This document shows positions 14,805-24,936 of a DNA stretch of 64,000 nucleotides, piece by piece. The DNA comes from Mesonia aestuariivivens (GTDB lineage: Bacteria > Bacteroidota > Bacteroidia > Flavobacteriales > Flavobacteriaceae). The DNA lies in the NCBI RefSeq assembly GCF_019311235.1, contig NZ_JAHWDF010000008.1:1-64000 (forward strand). Direction: 5' to 3'. The notes under the pieces were generated by a model that made no database searches, had not been told where the DNA came from, and worked only from the letters and a program-made list of their open reading frames with translations. Positions within the stretch are counted from its first letter, which is position 1, and every line of letters starts with the position of its first letter. A program made the translations under genes and the position numbers.

Positions 14805-17800
14805 ATGTTTGGTAAAATACTAAAATTTGAAATTGCATATTGGTTTAAAAGCCCGTTGTGGTATATTTATGCAGCAGTTGTATTTTTCGTTTCTGTATTA
14901 ATCACTGCGCTTGCTGTTGGAGTTTTCGACAGCAATACGGTAACGGTTACAGGTACCACAAAAATTAATTCGCCATTAGCATTAACCGGACTTCTTTCGG
15001 TTTTTACTTTTTTAATATACTTTTTGATTCCTTCGATTATTGGGAGCTCCATATATAAAGATTATAAATCTGAAATGTATCAGGTACTATTTTCTTATCC
15101 ATTTAGTAAAGCACAATACTTACTAGCTAAATTTGTAAGTAGCTTTTTAATGACACTCCTAATCGTATTTTTTGCAATATTAGGTATTATAATGGGCTGC
15201 TATTTACCAGGTGCCAATCAAGACATGATTTTAGAATTTAATATTCTAAATTACCTGCAACCCTTTTTACTTATCGTAATCCCTAATATATTATTTTTCG
15301 GTACAGTTGTCTTTGGAGTAGTAACGTTTTCAAGAAACATATTTATCGGGTTTATTACAGTGTTAATCTTAATCGTCATACAAGGCATTGCGAGTTCGTA
15401 TTTGGGAGATTTAGACACGAAGACTTTGGCGGCATTATTAGACCCGCTAGGAACTTCTGCGATTTCTTTTGAAACAGAATATTGGACGGTAGAAGAACAA
15501 AACAATAATTTCATTCCATTTTCAGGCTATATTCTCTACAACCGTATATTATGGTCATCAATCAGTTTACTGCTTTTTTTCGGCATTTTCAGTGCGTTTA
15601 AATTCAATCACAATCCGCTAAGCCTAAATCTATTTAAAAGGGAAAGCCAACGTGTGACTAAACGAAATTTTGGCGGGTATAAGATACACCGGACTCCTAA
15701 AGTTCAACTAAATTTCTCAAAGCTTAAACTTATAAAGAACGTTTGGGGTTTTACCTCTTTCGAATTAAAATATATTTTAAGGAATTGGGCTTTTATCTCA
15801 ATTTTTGCCGTAGGGATTCTTATGGTTATCTTACGATTATCATTAGGATATCAAATACAAGGCACCGATACGTTACCAGTTACCCGAATTATGATTAGCC
15901 TAAGTAGAGGAGGAATAGGTCTCTTTCTAGCGGTGCTTATATTTTTATTTTCAGGAATGCTTATTCATCGTGGTAACATTTCTAAAATGAATCAACTTAT
16001 AGAAACCACCGCACAACCTACGTGGGTGTTTATGGCTTCTAAGTTTTTAGCCATTCTGCAAATGATTGCTATTATCTTCTTTTCGGTAATCGCGGTTTGT
16101 ATAGGCATGCAAATTTATCAAGGTTTTTACGATTTTCAAGTTGGTCTGTATTTGTTTGATTACTTTTTAATTCAGTTTCCTAATTGGATTGTGTATACCA
16201 TGCTTGCATTTTTTGCACACAGTCTAATTAAAAATTACATTGTAGGTTTTATAAGCCTTTTAACCTTTACCATTTTTATTGGTTTTTTCCCACAATTTGG
16301 AATAGAACAAAATATTTTTAGGTTCAATCAACTTATGAGCGTATCTTTTTCTGATATGAATGGCTACGGTCACGGCTTAGCCATCTTCTATATTTATAAA
16401 ATTTACTGGGGCCTTTTTGGCATCGCGTTACTCATTGTAGGCTCACTTTTTTACCAACGCGGTCTCACTACAGGAATAAATAGTAGATTATCACAGGCAA
16501 AAGAGCGTTTTTCTAATCGACGCAAATTACTATTAGCGACAAGCCTTTTACTATTTGTTGGCCTAGGCAGCTATATTTATTATGTAGATAATATTGAAAA
16601 CGAACGCTACTCAGGAAAAGAGATAGAAGAAAAACGGGCGAAGTATGAAAAAGAATTTCGTCACTATTCATACATGGAAGTTCCTAGAATCATTGGTACT
16701 CAAATAGATTTAGCACTTTATCCTGAAGAAAGAGACTATGAAGTAAATGGCATTTTTCAATTAAAAAATAAATCTGAAAAGGCCATCGATTCGATTTTAA
16801 TACAAATTAGCGACGATCTTGTAACATATGATTTCGACGTGCCTACACAAGTAAGTTTAGTTAATGATGAATTCGATTTTGAAGTGATTCATTTCAAAAA
16901 ACCCATAGCTCCAGGGCAAGAAATTAACTTCAGTTTTAAAATGAAGAATGAAGAAAACTCTTGGCTCAGAGATAACTCTCCAGTACTTCATAATGGCACA
17001 TTTTTAAATAATAGTATGCTTCCTAGTTTTGGTTACAGCGAAAATTATGAGATTAGCACTGAGGAAATAAGAGAAAAATACGATCTACCTCATAAAGAGC
17101 GACTGGCATCACCACACGACTCTACGGCGCTAGGCAACACTTACATATCAACTACCGCAGATTGGATAGATTTTGAGGCTACTATAAGTACAAGTCCAGA
17201 GCAAATAGCAATTGCACCTGGTTATTTACAAAAAGAATGGACAGAAAACGGCAGACGTTACTTTCACTACAAAATGGAAGATAAGATGCTGAATTTCTAT
17301 AACATCATGTCTGCGGAATATGAAGTAATTGCTGAAGAACACGAAGGCATCGATATTCAAATTTTTTATCATAAAAATCACGATTATAACTTAGAAAGAA
17401 TGATGGATGGCGCCAAGAAATCGCTTTCTTATTACCAGAAAAATTACAGTCCGTACCAGTTTAACCAGTTGCGCATTCTAGAATTTCCTTCTACTTACGG
17501 ATCGTTTGCACAATCGTTTGCCAATACGGTTCCTTTTTCTGAAGGTATAGGTTTTGTTGCCAATGTAGATGAAGAAAATGATGGTGTAGATTACCCATTT
17601 ACGGTAACAGCACATGAGGTAGCCCACCAATGGTGGGCACATCAGGTAATTGGTGCCGATGTACAAGGCTCGACCTTAATGTCTGAAAGTCTATCTGAAT
17701 ATTCCGCATTAAAAGTTCTCGAACAGCGCTATGGTGAAAAGAAAATGCGACGATTTTTAAAAGATGCTTTAGACAAATATTTAAGCGGAAGAAGTCTTGA

Positions 17801-18458
17801 GACCCATCAAGAAGAGCCATTAATTTATAATAAAAACAAACCTTACATTCATTACAATAAGGGATCGTTAGTTTTGTACGCTTTGAGCGATTATATAGGC
17901 ACTAAAAAATTTAATGCGATGCTATCTAATTACATTGATGAAGTAGCTTTTCAAGACGCACCTTACACTACCTCTTTAGAATTTACAAAACATCTCAAAA
18001 AAGCAACCCCAGATTCATTACACTATTTAATTCGAGACATGATCAAAACCATCACCCTCTATAATAATAAAATGGTAGATTATGAGGTCAAAGAACTAGA
18101 CAATGGCAAATTCAAAATAAAACTTACGGCACTAGTTTCTAAATACCGCACTACTGATTATGGTGAAAAGAATTACGAAAACTATGAAAATTGCGAAATT
18201 ACCTATACCGAAAATGATCACGAAGAAAGTGCAATCGTTCATTCGCTTCCTTTAAAAGATTATATTGAAGTGGGAGTTTTTACTGAAGACGAAAATGGTA
18301 ACGAAGAGGTTTTATACCTTAAAAAACACAAGATCACAGAAATTTATAATGAATTTTCTATTGAAGTAGAAAAACAACCAACCTCAGTAGGCATTGATCC
18401 TTATAACAAGCTAATTGATAGAAATTCTAACGACAACAGAATGCATGTAGACCTTTAA
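14805..18458 (+). CDS. ABC-2 permease fused to an M1-family metallopeptidase
   Basis: A 1217-residue fusion. The first roughly 600 residues are two ABC-2-like membrane domains with about a dozen helices (one starts FKSPLWYIYAAVVFFVSVLITA), ending with a helix at about 571-595. The rest is an M1-type gluzincin domain with HEVAHQWW (H937, E938, H941) and the downstream SESLSEYSAL glutamate. The usual GAMEN exopeptidase motif before the zinc site is absent; that position reads YGSFAQSFANT. The gene follows the ABC ATPase by 4 nt. This architecture recurs in Bacteroidota and some other Gram-negatives. The peptidase is expected on the periplasmic side; substrate and role are unknown. Confidence 0.88.
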   Translation: MFGKILKFEIAYWFKSPLWYIYAAVVFFVSVLITALAVGVFDSNTVTVTGTTKINSPLALTGLLSVFTFLIYFLIPSIIGSSIYKDYKSEMYQVLFSYPFSKAQYLLAKFVSSFLMTLLIVFFAILGIIMGCYLPGANQDMILEFNILNYLQPFLLIVIPNILFFGTVVFGVVTFSRNIFIGFITVLILIVIQGIASSYLGDLDTKTLAALLDPLGTSAISFETEYWTVEEQNNNFIPFSGYILYNRILWSSISLLLFFGIFSAFKFNHNPLSLNLFKRESQRVTKRNFGGYKIHRTPKVQLNFSKLKLIKNVWGFTSFELKYILRNWAFISIFAVGILMVILRLSLGYQIQGTDTLPVTRIMISLSRGGIGLFLAVLIFLFSGMLIHRGNISKMNQLIETTAQPTWVFMASKFLAILQMIAIIFFSVIAVCIGMQIYQGFYDFQVGLYLFDYFLIQFPNWIVYTMLAFFAHSLIKNYIVGFISLLTFTIFIGFFPQFGIEQNIFRFNQLMSVSFSDMNGYGHGLAIFYIYKIYWGLFGIALLIVGSLFYQRGLTTGINSRLSQAKERFSNRRKLLLATSLLLFVGLGSYIYYVDNIENERYSGKEIEEKRAKYEKEFRHYSYMEVPRIIGTQIDLALYPEERDYEVNGIFQLKNKSEKAIDSILIQISDDLVTYDFDVPTQVSLVNDEFDFEVIHFKKPIAPGQEINFSFKMKNEENSWLRDNSPVLHNGTFLNNSMLPSFGYSENYEISTEEIREKYDLPHKERLASPHDSTALGNTYISTTADWIDFEATISTSPEQIAIAPGYLQKEWTENGRRYFHYKMEDKMLNFYNIMSAEYEVIAEEHEGIDIQIFYHKNHDYNLERMMDGAKKSLSYYQKNYSPYQFNQLRILEFPSTYGSFAQSFANTVPFSEGIGFVANVDEENDGVDYPFTVTAHEVAHQWWAHQVIGADVQGSTLMSESLSEYSALKVLEQRYGEKKMRRFLKDALDKYLSGRSLETHQEEPLIYNKNKPYIHYNKGSLVLYALSDYIGTKKFNAMLSNYIDEVAFQDAPYTTSLEFTKHLKKATPDSLHYLIRDMIKTITLYNNKMVDYEVKELDNGKFKIKLTALVSKYRTTDYGEKNYENYENCEITYTENDHEESAIVHSLPLKDYIEVGVFTEDENGNEEVLYLKKHKITEIYNEFSIEVEKQPTSVGIDPYNKLIDRNSNDNRMHVDL

Positions 18459-18524
18459 ATAAATCAATTTTCACAGATGAACATCGAATTTTAGTACATT
18501 ACTTTCTTAAATTAAGAATATCGC

Positions 18525-18532
18525 TATATTTG
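18525..18532 (+). promoter_or_regulatory. -7 box of the pyrH-frr promoter
   Basis: TATATTTG fits TAnnTTTG and ends 20 nt before the pyrH ATG, in the gap after the ABC genes. The -33 element is not clear. Confidence 0.55.
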
Positions 18533-18552
18533 CACAACTCTATACATAAGCT

Positions 18553-19260
18553 ATGCAATACAAAAGAATTCTTTTAAAACTATCTGGAGAAGCACTAATG
18601 GGTGAACGCCAATACGGTATAGACCCAGATCGATTAGCAGATTACGCTAAAGAAATAAAAACAGTAACAGATCAAGGAATTCAGGTAGCCATCGTTATAG
18701 GTGGTGGTAATATTTTTAGAGGAGTTGCAGGAGCAAGCAAAGGCATGGATCGTGTACAAGGTGATCACATGGGTATGTTAGCTACGGTTATTAATGGGTT
18801 AGCGCTACAAAGCGCATGTGAAGACGCAGGGATAGAAACCCGTTTACAATCTGCAGTTAAAATTAACGAAGTAGCAGAACCTTTTATTAGAAGAAAAGCA
18901 CTTCGCCATTTAGAAAAAGGAAGAGTCGTTATTTTTGGAGGCGGTACAGGAAACCCCTACTTCACCACAGATTCTGCAGCTGTTTTAAGAGCAATTGAAA
19001 TTGAAGCTGATGTGATTTTAAAAGGAACTCGTGTAGACGGAATTTACACTTCAGATCCTGAAAAAAACAGAGAAGCCACAAAGTTCGATTTTATTAGTTT
19101 TGATGATGTGCTAAGAAAAGGGCTTAAAGTGATGGATACAACCGCTTTTACGTTAAGTCAAGAAAACGAGTTACCAATTATTGTCTTTGATATGAATAAA
19201 GATGGAAACTTATTAAAAGTTGTTTCTGGAGAAAACATTGGTACCAAGGTTAATCTATAA
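18553..19260 (+). CDS. pyrH: Uridylate kinase (UMP kinase)
   Basis: A 235-residue member of the amino acid kinase superfamily: [10 protein letters not shown] at the N terminus, [26 protein letters not shown], and [16 protein letters not shown] near the middle, all hallmarks of bacterial UMP kinase. It phosphorylates UMP to UDP for RNA, DNA and sugar-nucleotide synthesis. It has its own promoter and is followed by frr 37 nt later, the classical order. Confidence 0.97.
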   Translation: MQYKRILLKLSGEALMGERQYGIDPDRLADYAKEIKTVTDQGIQVAIVIGGGNIFRGVAGASKGMDRVQGDHMGMLATVINGLALQSACEDAGIETRLQSAVKINEVAEPFIRRKALRHLEKGRVVIFGGGTGNPYFTTDSAAVLRAIEIEADVILKGTRVDGIYTSDPEKNREATKFDFISFDDVLRKGLKVMDTTAFTLSQENELPIIVFDMNKDGNLLKVVSGENIGTKVNL

Positions 19261-19297
19261 GAAAAATAAAAAAACAGGTTTTTTAAAATTCAACGCT

Positions 19298-19852
19298 ATG
19301 GATGAAGAATTAAAATTTATTATAGACTCTGCAGAAGAATCTATGGAAAAAGCAATATCGCATTTAGAAAGACAATTGGCTAATATTAGAGCAGGTAAAG
19401 CAAGCCCTAGTATGGTGCAAGGAGTTATGGTAGAATATTACGGCTCAAATACACCGCTTAACCAAGTAGGTAACGTAAACACACCAGACGCAAGAACTAT
19501 TTCGATTCAGCCATTCGAACGGTCATTAATTCCAGAAATTGTAAAAGCAATACAAGCGGCAAACCTTGGGTTTAACCCGATGAACAATAGTGATAGTGTT
19601 ATTATAAATGTACCACCATTAACAGAAGAGCGTCGTAAAGAATTAGCAAAACAAGCTAAAGCAGAAGCAGAAGATGCTAAGGTTGGCGTTAGAAACGATA
19701 GAAAATCTGCCAACAACGATATCAAGAAAGCAGATGTTTCTGAAGATGAAAAGAAAAATGCAGAAGTTGATATTCAAAAACTTACAGACAAGCATATTGC
19801 TAAAATAGAAAGCATATTAGAAGTGAAAGAAAAAGAGATCATGACTGTTTAA
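19298..19852 (+). CDS. frr: Ribosome recycling factor
   Basis: From the ATG at 19298 the protein is 184 residues, starting MDEELKFIIDSAEESMEKAI and containing LANIRAGKASPSM, the conserved RRF core, and TEERRKELAKQAK. The open frame extends upstream into pyrH (from 19220), but that extension overlaps pyrH and lacks family similarity, so the internal ATG is chosen. RRF with EF-G splits post-termination ribosomes. A compact terminator follows at 19880-19907. Confidence 0.96.
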   Translation: MDEELKFIIDSAEESMEKAISHLERQLANIRAGKASPSMVQGVMVEYYGSNTPLNQVGNVNTPDARTISIQPFERSLIPEIVKAIQAANLGFNPMNNSDSVIINVPPLTEERRKELAKQAKAEAEDAKVGVRNDRKSANNDIKKADVSEDEKKNAEVDIQKLTDKHIAKIESILEVKEKEIMTV

Positions 19853-19879
19853 ATTAAGATCTTTTATTAAATTTTAATT

Positions 19880-19907
19880 AAAGCGACAGTTACTGTCGCT
19901 TTTTTTC
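19880..19907 (+). terminator. Rho-independent terminator after frr
   Basis: AAAGCGACAG pairs with CTGTCGCTTT around TTA, followed by a T run. It closes the pyrH-frr operon. Confidence 0.9.
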
Positions 19908-19939
19908 ATTTCCTTAGGCTAAACTATAAACAATCACTA

Positions 19940-22390
19940 ATGACTAAACCTCAAGTTGGTTTAATTTTATTGTTCTTTCTGTGCATTATTACATTTACTT
20001 CTAATGCACAACAAATGATTAATGGTGTTGTTAAAAATGCTGTTAACGGAGAATATTTACCTTACGCCTCTGTAGTTTTAAAACCTTCTAACGAAAGTTT
20101 TTTAAGCAAAGTAGACGGTTCTTTTGAAATAGAAATTTCAGAAACTACAAAAAGTTTTCAGATTAGTTATATTGGGTATAATACTAAAAATGTAGTTATC
20201 ACCAACGCCGATTTTTATCAAATTCAACTACAACCCAATCCTGAACAATTAGCAGAAGTTCATATTCAATCTGAAACTAATAAAGCAGAGGCAATTATTA
20301 AAAGAGCTATTGCTCATAAGCCGCAAAACAATCCAAAAGAAAAATTTAAAAGCTACCAATATAAAACTTACAACAAGTTTATCATTGATAACGAAAAATC
20401 TGCCTTAAACCTAAGAGCAGATTCTACCAAAAATAGAGTAAAAGCAATTTTAGAAGATGGTCGCAATTATCTTTCTGAGAAAAGCAGCCTCATTGAATAT
20501 GACGTTAAAAAAGGAGAAAAAGAAACAATTACCGCTACTAGAACAGCTGGTTTCAAAGAACCTGTTTATGAGCTTTTAGCCACTAATGTGCAATCTAATA
20601 GCTGGTACGAAAAGTATTATGTAATCTACGGCGCCCAGTACAGCTCTCCGTTATCAGACAAAGCGCTAAAAAATTATAACTATAAAATTTTAGACACCAC
20701 AAGCCTAGAAGGTCGTGCCGCTTATGCTATTTTATTTCAAGCTAAAAAGAAAAGTAACATTGCTACCTTAGAAGGCTTACTGTATATAGATACTTTAAAT
20801 TTCGGAATTCAAAAAGCTATTGGGCAATTAAAAGGTAAAGCTAACTTAGAAGCGGTTCAAGAATTTTCTTACTACCCAGAAAAAGACATTTGGTTTCCTA
20901 AGAAAAACACCGTTACCATAAAACCTGGCTCTATAGATAAAGATATTTCAATTTTTGGAGGAAACGTAGCCATTGGTAGGCTTCCTGAAAAAAATAAAGA
21001 AAACGAAAAACTATATTTAAAATCAATAAGTACCTATCAAGAGGTTAAATTTAATCGGCCCGTTCACTTTAAAAAGAGCAGTAGTAAAATTACTTTGCTT
21101 CCCAATGCTATAAAAACATCAGACAGTACTTGGCAAGAATTGAGAACTATACCTTTTACTAATCGAGACCAGCAAACATTTCAAAAAGTTGATAGCATTA
21201 TAAAAAAAGAAAACCTAAATAGGAAAATTGAAGTTATACAGCATTTTAATAACGGGTATTATCCGTTAGGTTTTTTCGATTTTGATTTAAGAACTCTTAT
21301 TAAATACAATCAATATGAAGGTTTAAGGTTAGGGCTTGGTGGTGTAACCAACGAGAAACTTTCTTCTAAATTTAGGCTGCAGGGTTATGGTGTTTATGGT
21401 TTTAAAGATCATACTTTTAAGTATAGTATTGGAGGCGGAATTTCTCTAAAAAAAGAATCAGGAACGTGGCTAAACTTTTTATATACCGATGATATTGCAG
21501 AAGTAGGAAGCTTCCAATACCTTACCGATGCCCGCGTTTATTCTCTCTTTGAACCTAGATTGGTAAACATTAATTATTACTACAAATACAAAAAAACTAA
21601 CTTTAGTCTTCAACATCGTTTTACGCCAAAATTACTGAGTGAATTTCAAGTTTCAAGAAATGAAATCTCTCAAACTAAAGGTTACTTTTACGAAACCCAA
21701 GGCAACAATTATAGCGATTACACCATTTCTAAAGCTACAGCATCTTTTAGATGGTCACCATTTAGTGATTATTTAAAATCTACAGAAAGAAATATTGAAG
21801 TTAAAGAAGGATTTCCACAGCTTTCTTTTCAAGCCACCCAAGCCTTTAAAAATGTATTAGGTAGTGATTTCAACTTTACAAAACTTGGTGCTAAAATAAA
21901 TTACACTTACGAGCGTCTTAACCAAACAAGCACAGAAGTTATTCTAGAAGGCAATTATGGTTTTGGAGAAATTCCTTTAAACCATAGTTTTCACGCTTAC
22001 CCCAACAACCCTCAAAAAGAAAAAATTATGCAACGTTTTTCTGTAGCGGGAAGAAGAACTTTTGAAACTATGTATTTTAGTGAATTTTTTAGCGATCGTT
22101 TAGCAAACATTCAAGTTAAACATTTTTTAAAACGGTGGGATTTAGGTAAATATTCTAATCCGCAATTAGTTTTAATTACTCGCCACGCCATCGGTAACAT
22201 GAGTGACCAAAATAAACATTACGGTATCAAATTCAACACTTTAGAACATGGTTATTCAGAATCTGGATTCGAAATCAATAATATTGTCACTGGTTTTGGT
22301 TTAAATTTTGCTTATCGCTATGGAGCCTACCATTTACCAAAATTTGAAGATAACATCGCTTTTAAGTTTACATTTTATTTCAAGCTTTAA
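19940..22390 (+). CDS. DUF5686 outer-membrane protein with carboxypeptidase-regulatory-like domain
   Basis: An 816-residue secreted protein. A signal peptide runs to about SNAQQ (24). Residues 27-105 form a CarboxypepD_reg-like beta-sandwich (NGVVKNAVNGEYLPYASVVLK, ISYIGYNTKNV) of the kind that precedes TonB-dependent transporters. The rest, with alternating aromatic strands and the terminal sequence ending FKFTFYFKL, looks like a DUF5686 outer-membrane beta-barrel. Such proteins are frequent in Bacteroidota; no enzyme role is known to me. It stands alone between the frr terminator and the MMPL gene. Confidence 0.8.
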   Translation: MTKPQVGLILLFFLCIITFTSNAQQMINGVVKNAVNGEYLPYASVVLKPSNESFLSKVDGSFEIEISETTKSFQISYIGYNTKNVVITNADFYQIQLQPNPEQLAEVHIQSETNKAEAIIKRAIAHKPQNNPKEKFKSYQYKTYNKFIIDNEKSALNLRADSTKNRVKAILEDGRNYLSEKSSLIEYDVKKGEKETITATRTAGFKEPVYELLATNVQSNSWYEKYYVIYGAQYSSPLSDKALKNYNYKILDTTSLEGRAAYAILFQAKKKSNIATLEGLLYIDTLNFGIQKAIGQLKGKANLEAVQEFSYYPEKDIWFPKKNTVTIKPGSIDKDISIFGGNVAIGRLPEKNKENEKLYLKSISTYQEVKFNRPVHFKKSSSKITLLPNAIKTSDSTWQELRTIPFTNRDQQTFQKVDSIIKKENLNRKIEVIQHFNNGYYPLGFFDFDLRTLIKYNQYEGLRLGLGGVTNEKLSSKFRLQGYGVYGFKDHTFKYSIGGGISLKKESGTWLNFLYTDDIAEVGSFQYLTDARVYSLFEPRLVNINYYYKYKKTNFSLQHRFTPKLLSEFQVSRNEISQTKGYFYETQGNNYSDYTISKATASFRWSPFSDYLKSTERNIEVKEGFPQLSFQATQAFKNVLGSDFNFTKLGAKINYTYERLNQTSTEVILEGNYGFGEIPLNHSFHAYPNNPQKEKIMQRFSVAGRRTFETMYFSEFFSDRLANIQVKHFLKRWDLGKYSNPQLVLITRHAIGNMSDQNKHYGIKFNTLEHGYSESGFEINNIVTGFGLNFAYRYGAYHLPKFEDNIAFKFTFYFKL

Positions 22391-22425
22391 TTTAATTTTT
22401 CAATAGTTTATTAGTAAGCATTTTA

Positions 22426-22433
22426 TACCTTTG
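22426..22433 (+). promoter_or_regulatory. -7 box upstream of the MMPL/RND gene
   Basis: TACCTTTG fits TAnnTTTG; it ends 18 nt before the ATG at 22452. Confidence 0.5.
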
Positions 22434-22451
22434 CGCCCGTAATTTTTTGAT

Positions 22452-24854
22452 ATGTCTAAGATTTTTAGTTTCGGGTTTTGGAACACCATCGCAGGGGTTA
22501 TTCTAAGAAACCGAACCCTTATATTGATTCTCATTGCTGGAATCACCATTTTTTTAGGGACCCAATGGAAAAACATGCGCTTCTCTTATACAGAAGCTAA
22601 TTTACTCCCAGACCACCACGAAGTTAACCAAGAATATCAAAAATTCTTAAATCAGTTTGGTGAAGAAGGTAATGTTCTTTTAATAGCCACTAACGACCCT
22701 ACACTTTTTACTCCTGAAAAATTTAATGCTTGGAATCGCTTAGCTGAAAAATTAGATTCTTTTCCAGAAGTAGATTATACCATAGGAATTGGCAAACTTA
22801 AAAAGCTTCAAAAATTCACCAATCCATCACGTTTTGAATTGGTAGATTTAGTTAAAGAAGAACGTGTTAATCAACAACAAGCTTCTAACTACAAAAAAGT
22901 TCTCTTTGATAGTTTACCTTTTTACGAAGGCTTAGTATATAGTAAAAACTCCAACACCGTCCAAACTGCGGTTTATATAAAAAAAGACATTGTAAACTCT
23001 AAAAGAAGAAAAATCTTTATTTTAGATGTAATTCAACCTCTACTTCAAGATTTCGAGAAAAAGAATGACATTGAGCTTCATGTTTCAGGAATGCCCTACA
23101 TCAGAACCTTAAACTCTCAAAATATTATTGATGAAATTGGGCTTTTTGTAGGTGGCGCTTTACTGGTTACCTCTTTAATTTTCTTTTTCTTTTTTAGATC
23201 GTTTAGAGCCACACTTATTTCTATGTTCACCGTTATTATTGGTGTAATGTGGTCTTTTGGATTCTTAGGGTTAATGCATTATGAAATTACTGTACTAACC
23301 GCGATTATTCCGCCATTAATTATTGTTATTGGCATACCCAACTGTATTTTCTTGATTAATAAATACCAACAAGAAATAAAAAATCATGGCAATAAAGCCA
23401 AATCATTACAACGAGTAATCACCAAAGTAGGAAACGCTACCTTGATGACTAACGTAACTACAGCTTCTGGTTTTGCCACATTTATCATTACAGAAAGTAC
23501 GCTATTAAAAGAATTTGGTATTGTAGCTTCTATTAATATTCTTGCCATTTTTGTACTTAGCCTATTAATTATTCCTATTATTTATAGCTATATGCCTAGA
23601 CCAAATGAAAAGCATTTGCGTCACTTAGGAAAAACTTGGATTGAAGGCTTTGTAGATTGGATTCAGCAAACGGTAAAAAACAGAAGAATTACCATTTATA
23701 TATGTGCTGTGGTATTTCTTGCAGTAAGTATTATTGGTATTTATCAGATTAAAGTTTCAGGAAGCTTGTTAGAAGATATGCCAAAAGATGCTGAATTCTT
23801 CAAAGACATCGAATTTTTTGAAAATGAATTTGATGGAATTATGCCGCTAGAAATTCTTATCAATACCAACAGAAAAAAAGGAGTATTAAAACTCTCTACG
23901 CTAAAAAAAATGCAGCGATTAGAAGATTTAATTCTAGATGCTCCAGAACTTTCTCAACCAGTTTCTGTAGTCAACCTTGTTAAATATTCTAAGCAAGCTT
24001 ACTATAACGGTAATCCTAAATATTACCAGCTCCCTACATCGCAAGAACGAAATTTTATTTTTCCATATTTAAAGTCATTATCAGATGGCACCAGTGATCA
24101 ATTAAATGCTTACGTAGATTCTACAGGGCAATTTGCAAGAATGACTGTTTTTATGAAAGATGTAGGAACTGAAGAAATGGAACGCATTGAAGCCAACCTC
24201 TGGCCTAAAATTCACGAAATTTTCCCAAAAGATCGCTATGAAGTAACAATGACGGGGAAGGCTTTAGTCTTTCAAAAAGGAACCAATTACTTGGTAAAAA
24301 ACTTAGTAATGTCACTCACTTTAGCGATTGTATTGATTGCTATTTTTATGGCCTGGATGTTCCGTTCATTTAGAATGATTATCATTTCATTGGTACCTAA
24401 CTTACTTCCGCTCTTAATTACCGCTGGTATGATGGGCTTTTTAGGTATTCCTATTAAACCATCCACCATTTTAGTATTCAGTATCGCCTTTGGTATCTCG
24501 GTAGATGACACCATACACTTTTTAGCAAAATACCGACAAGAATTAAAAGCTAATAATTGGAAGATTAAAAAATCGGTATATCCCGCATTGCGCGAAACCA
24601 CAGTAAGTATGTTTTACACATCTATTGTATTATTTTTCGGATTTTCGGTATTTATGATTAGTAGTTTTGGAGGTACGAAAGCTTTAGGTGGTTTAGTTTC
24701 TGCAACGTTATTGTTTGCGATGCTTTCAAACTTGTTATTATTACCATCGTTATTACTTTCTTTAGAAAAAAATATCGCCAATAAGAAAACGCTTAAGGAG
24801 CCTCATTTACAGATCTTATCTGATGATGAGGATTTAGAGGAAGAGAAAGAGTAA
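22452..24854 (+). CDS. RND/MMPL-family membrane transporter (HAE3-like)
   Basis: An 800-residue protein with the two-fold RND layout. One helix is at about 22-40, then a large periplasmic loop, a helix bundle at about 225-375, another helix near 415, a second large loop, and a final bundle at about 615-775 containing the conserved GISVDDTIHFLAKY segment. It is shorter than drug-type RND pumps and resembles the HAE3/MMPL group linked to hopanoid or lipid movement. The C terminus is a highly acidic tail ending EDLEEEKE. It has a promoter of its own and no adaptor or TolC neighbour, so lipid handling is more likely than tripartite drug efflux. Confidence 0.85.
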   Translation: MSKIFSFGFWNTIAGVILRNRTLILILIAGITIFLGTQWKNMRFSYTEANLLPDHHEVNQEYQKFLNQFGEEGNVLLIATNDPTLFTPEKFNAWNRLAEKLDSFPEVDYTIGIGKLKKLQKFTNPSRFELVDLVKEERVNQQQASNYKKVLFDSLPFYEGLVYSKNSNTVQTAVYIKKDIVNSKRRKIFILDVIQPLLQDFEKKNDIELHVSGMPYIRTLNSQNIIDEIGLFVGGALLVTSLIFFFFFRSFRATLISMFTVIIGVMWSFGFLGLMHYEITVLTAIIPPLIIVIGIPNCIFLINKYQQEIKNHGNKAKSLQRVITKVGNATLMTNVTTASGFATFIITESTLLKEFGIVASINILAIFVLSLLIIPIIYSYMPRPNEKHLRHLGKTWIEGFVDWIQQTVKNRRITIYICAVVFLAVSIIGIYQIKVSGSLLEDMPKDAEFFKDIEFFENEFDGIMPLEILINTNRKKGVLKLSTLKKMQRLEDLILDAPELSQPVSVVNLVKYSKQAYYNGNPKYYQLPTSQERNFIFPYLKSLSDGTSDQLNAYVDSTGQFARMTVFMKDVGTEEMERIEANLWPKIHEIFPKDRYEVTMTGKALVFQKGTNYLVKNLVMSLTLAIVLIAIFMAWMFRSFRMIIISLVPNLLPLLITAGMMGFLGIPIKPSTILVFSIAFGISVDDTIHFLAKYRQELKANNWKIKKSVYPALRETTVSMFYTSIVLFFGFSVFMISSFGGTKALGGLVSATLLFAMLSNLLLLPSLLLSLEKNIANKKTLKEPHLQILSDDEDLEEEKE

Positions 24855-24909
24855 TTTCAAAAAGTGCTGAAATTATAATGACTTATTTTTTAAGCTATGT
24901 CGAAAAATT

Positions 24910-24917
24910 TATATTTG
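24910..24917 (+). promoter_or_regulatory. -7 box of the asnS promoter
   Basis: TATATTTG ends 19 nt before the asnS ATG. Confidence 0.6.
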
Positions 24918-24936
24918 CCTTTCAAATAAAATAAAA

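Noticed and set aside
19220-19297. Upstream extension of the frr reading frame into pyrH.
   Set aside because: It overlaps pyrH and has no ribosome recycling factor similarity; the ATG at 19298 gives the family's normal length.
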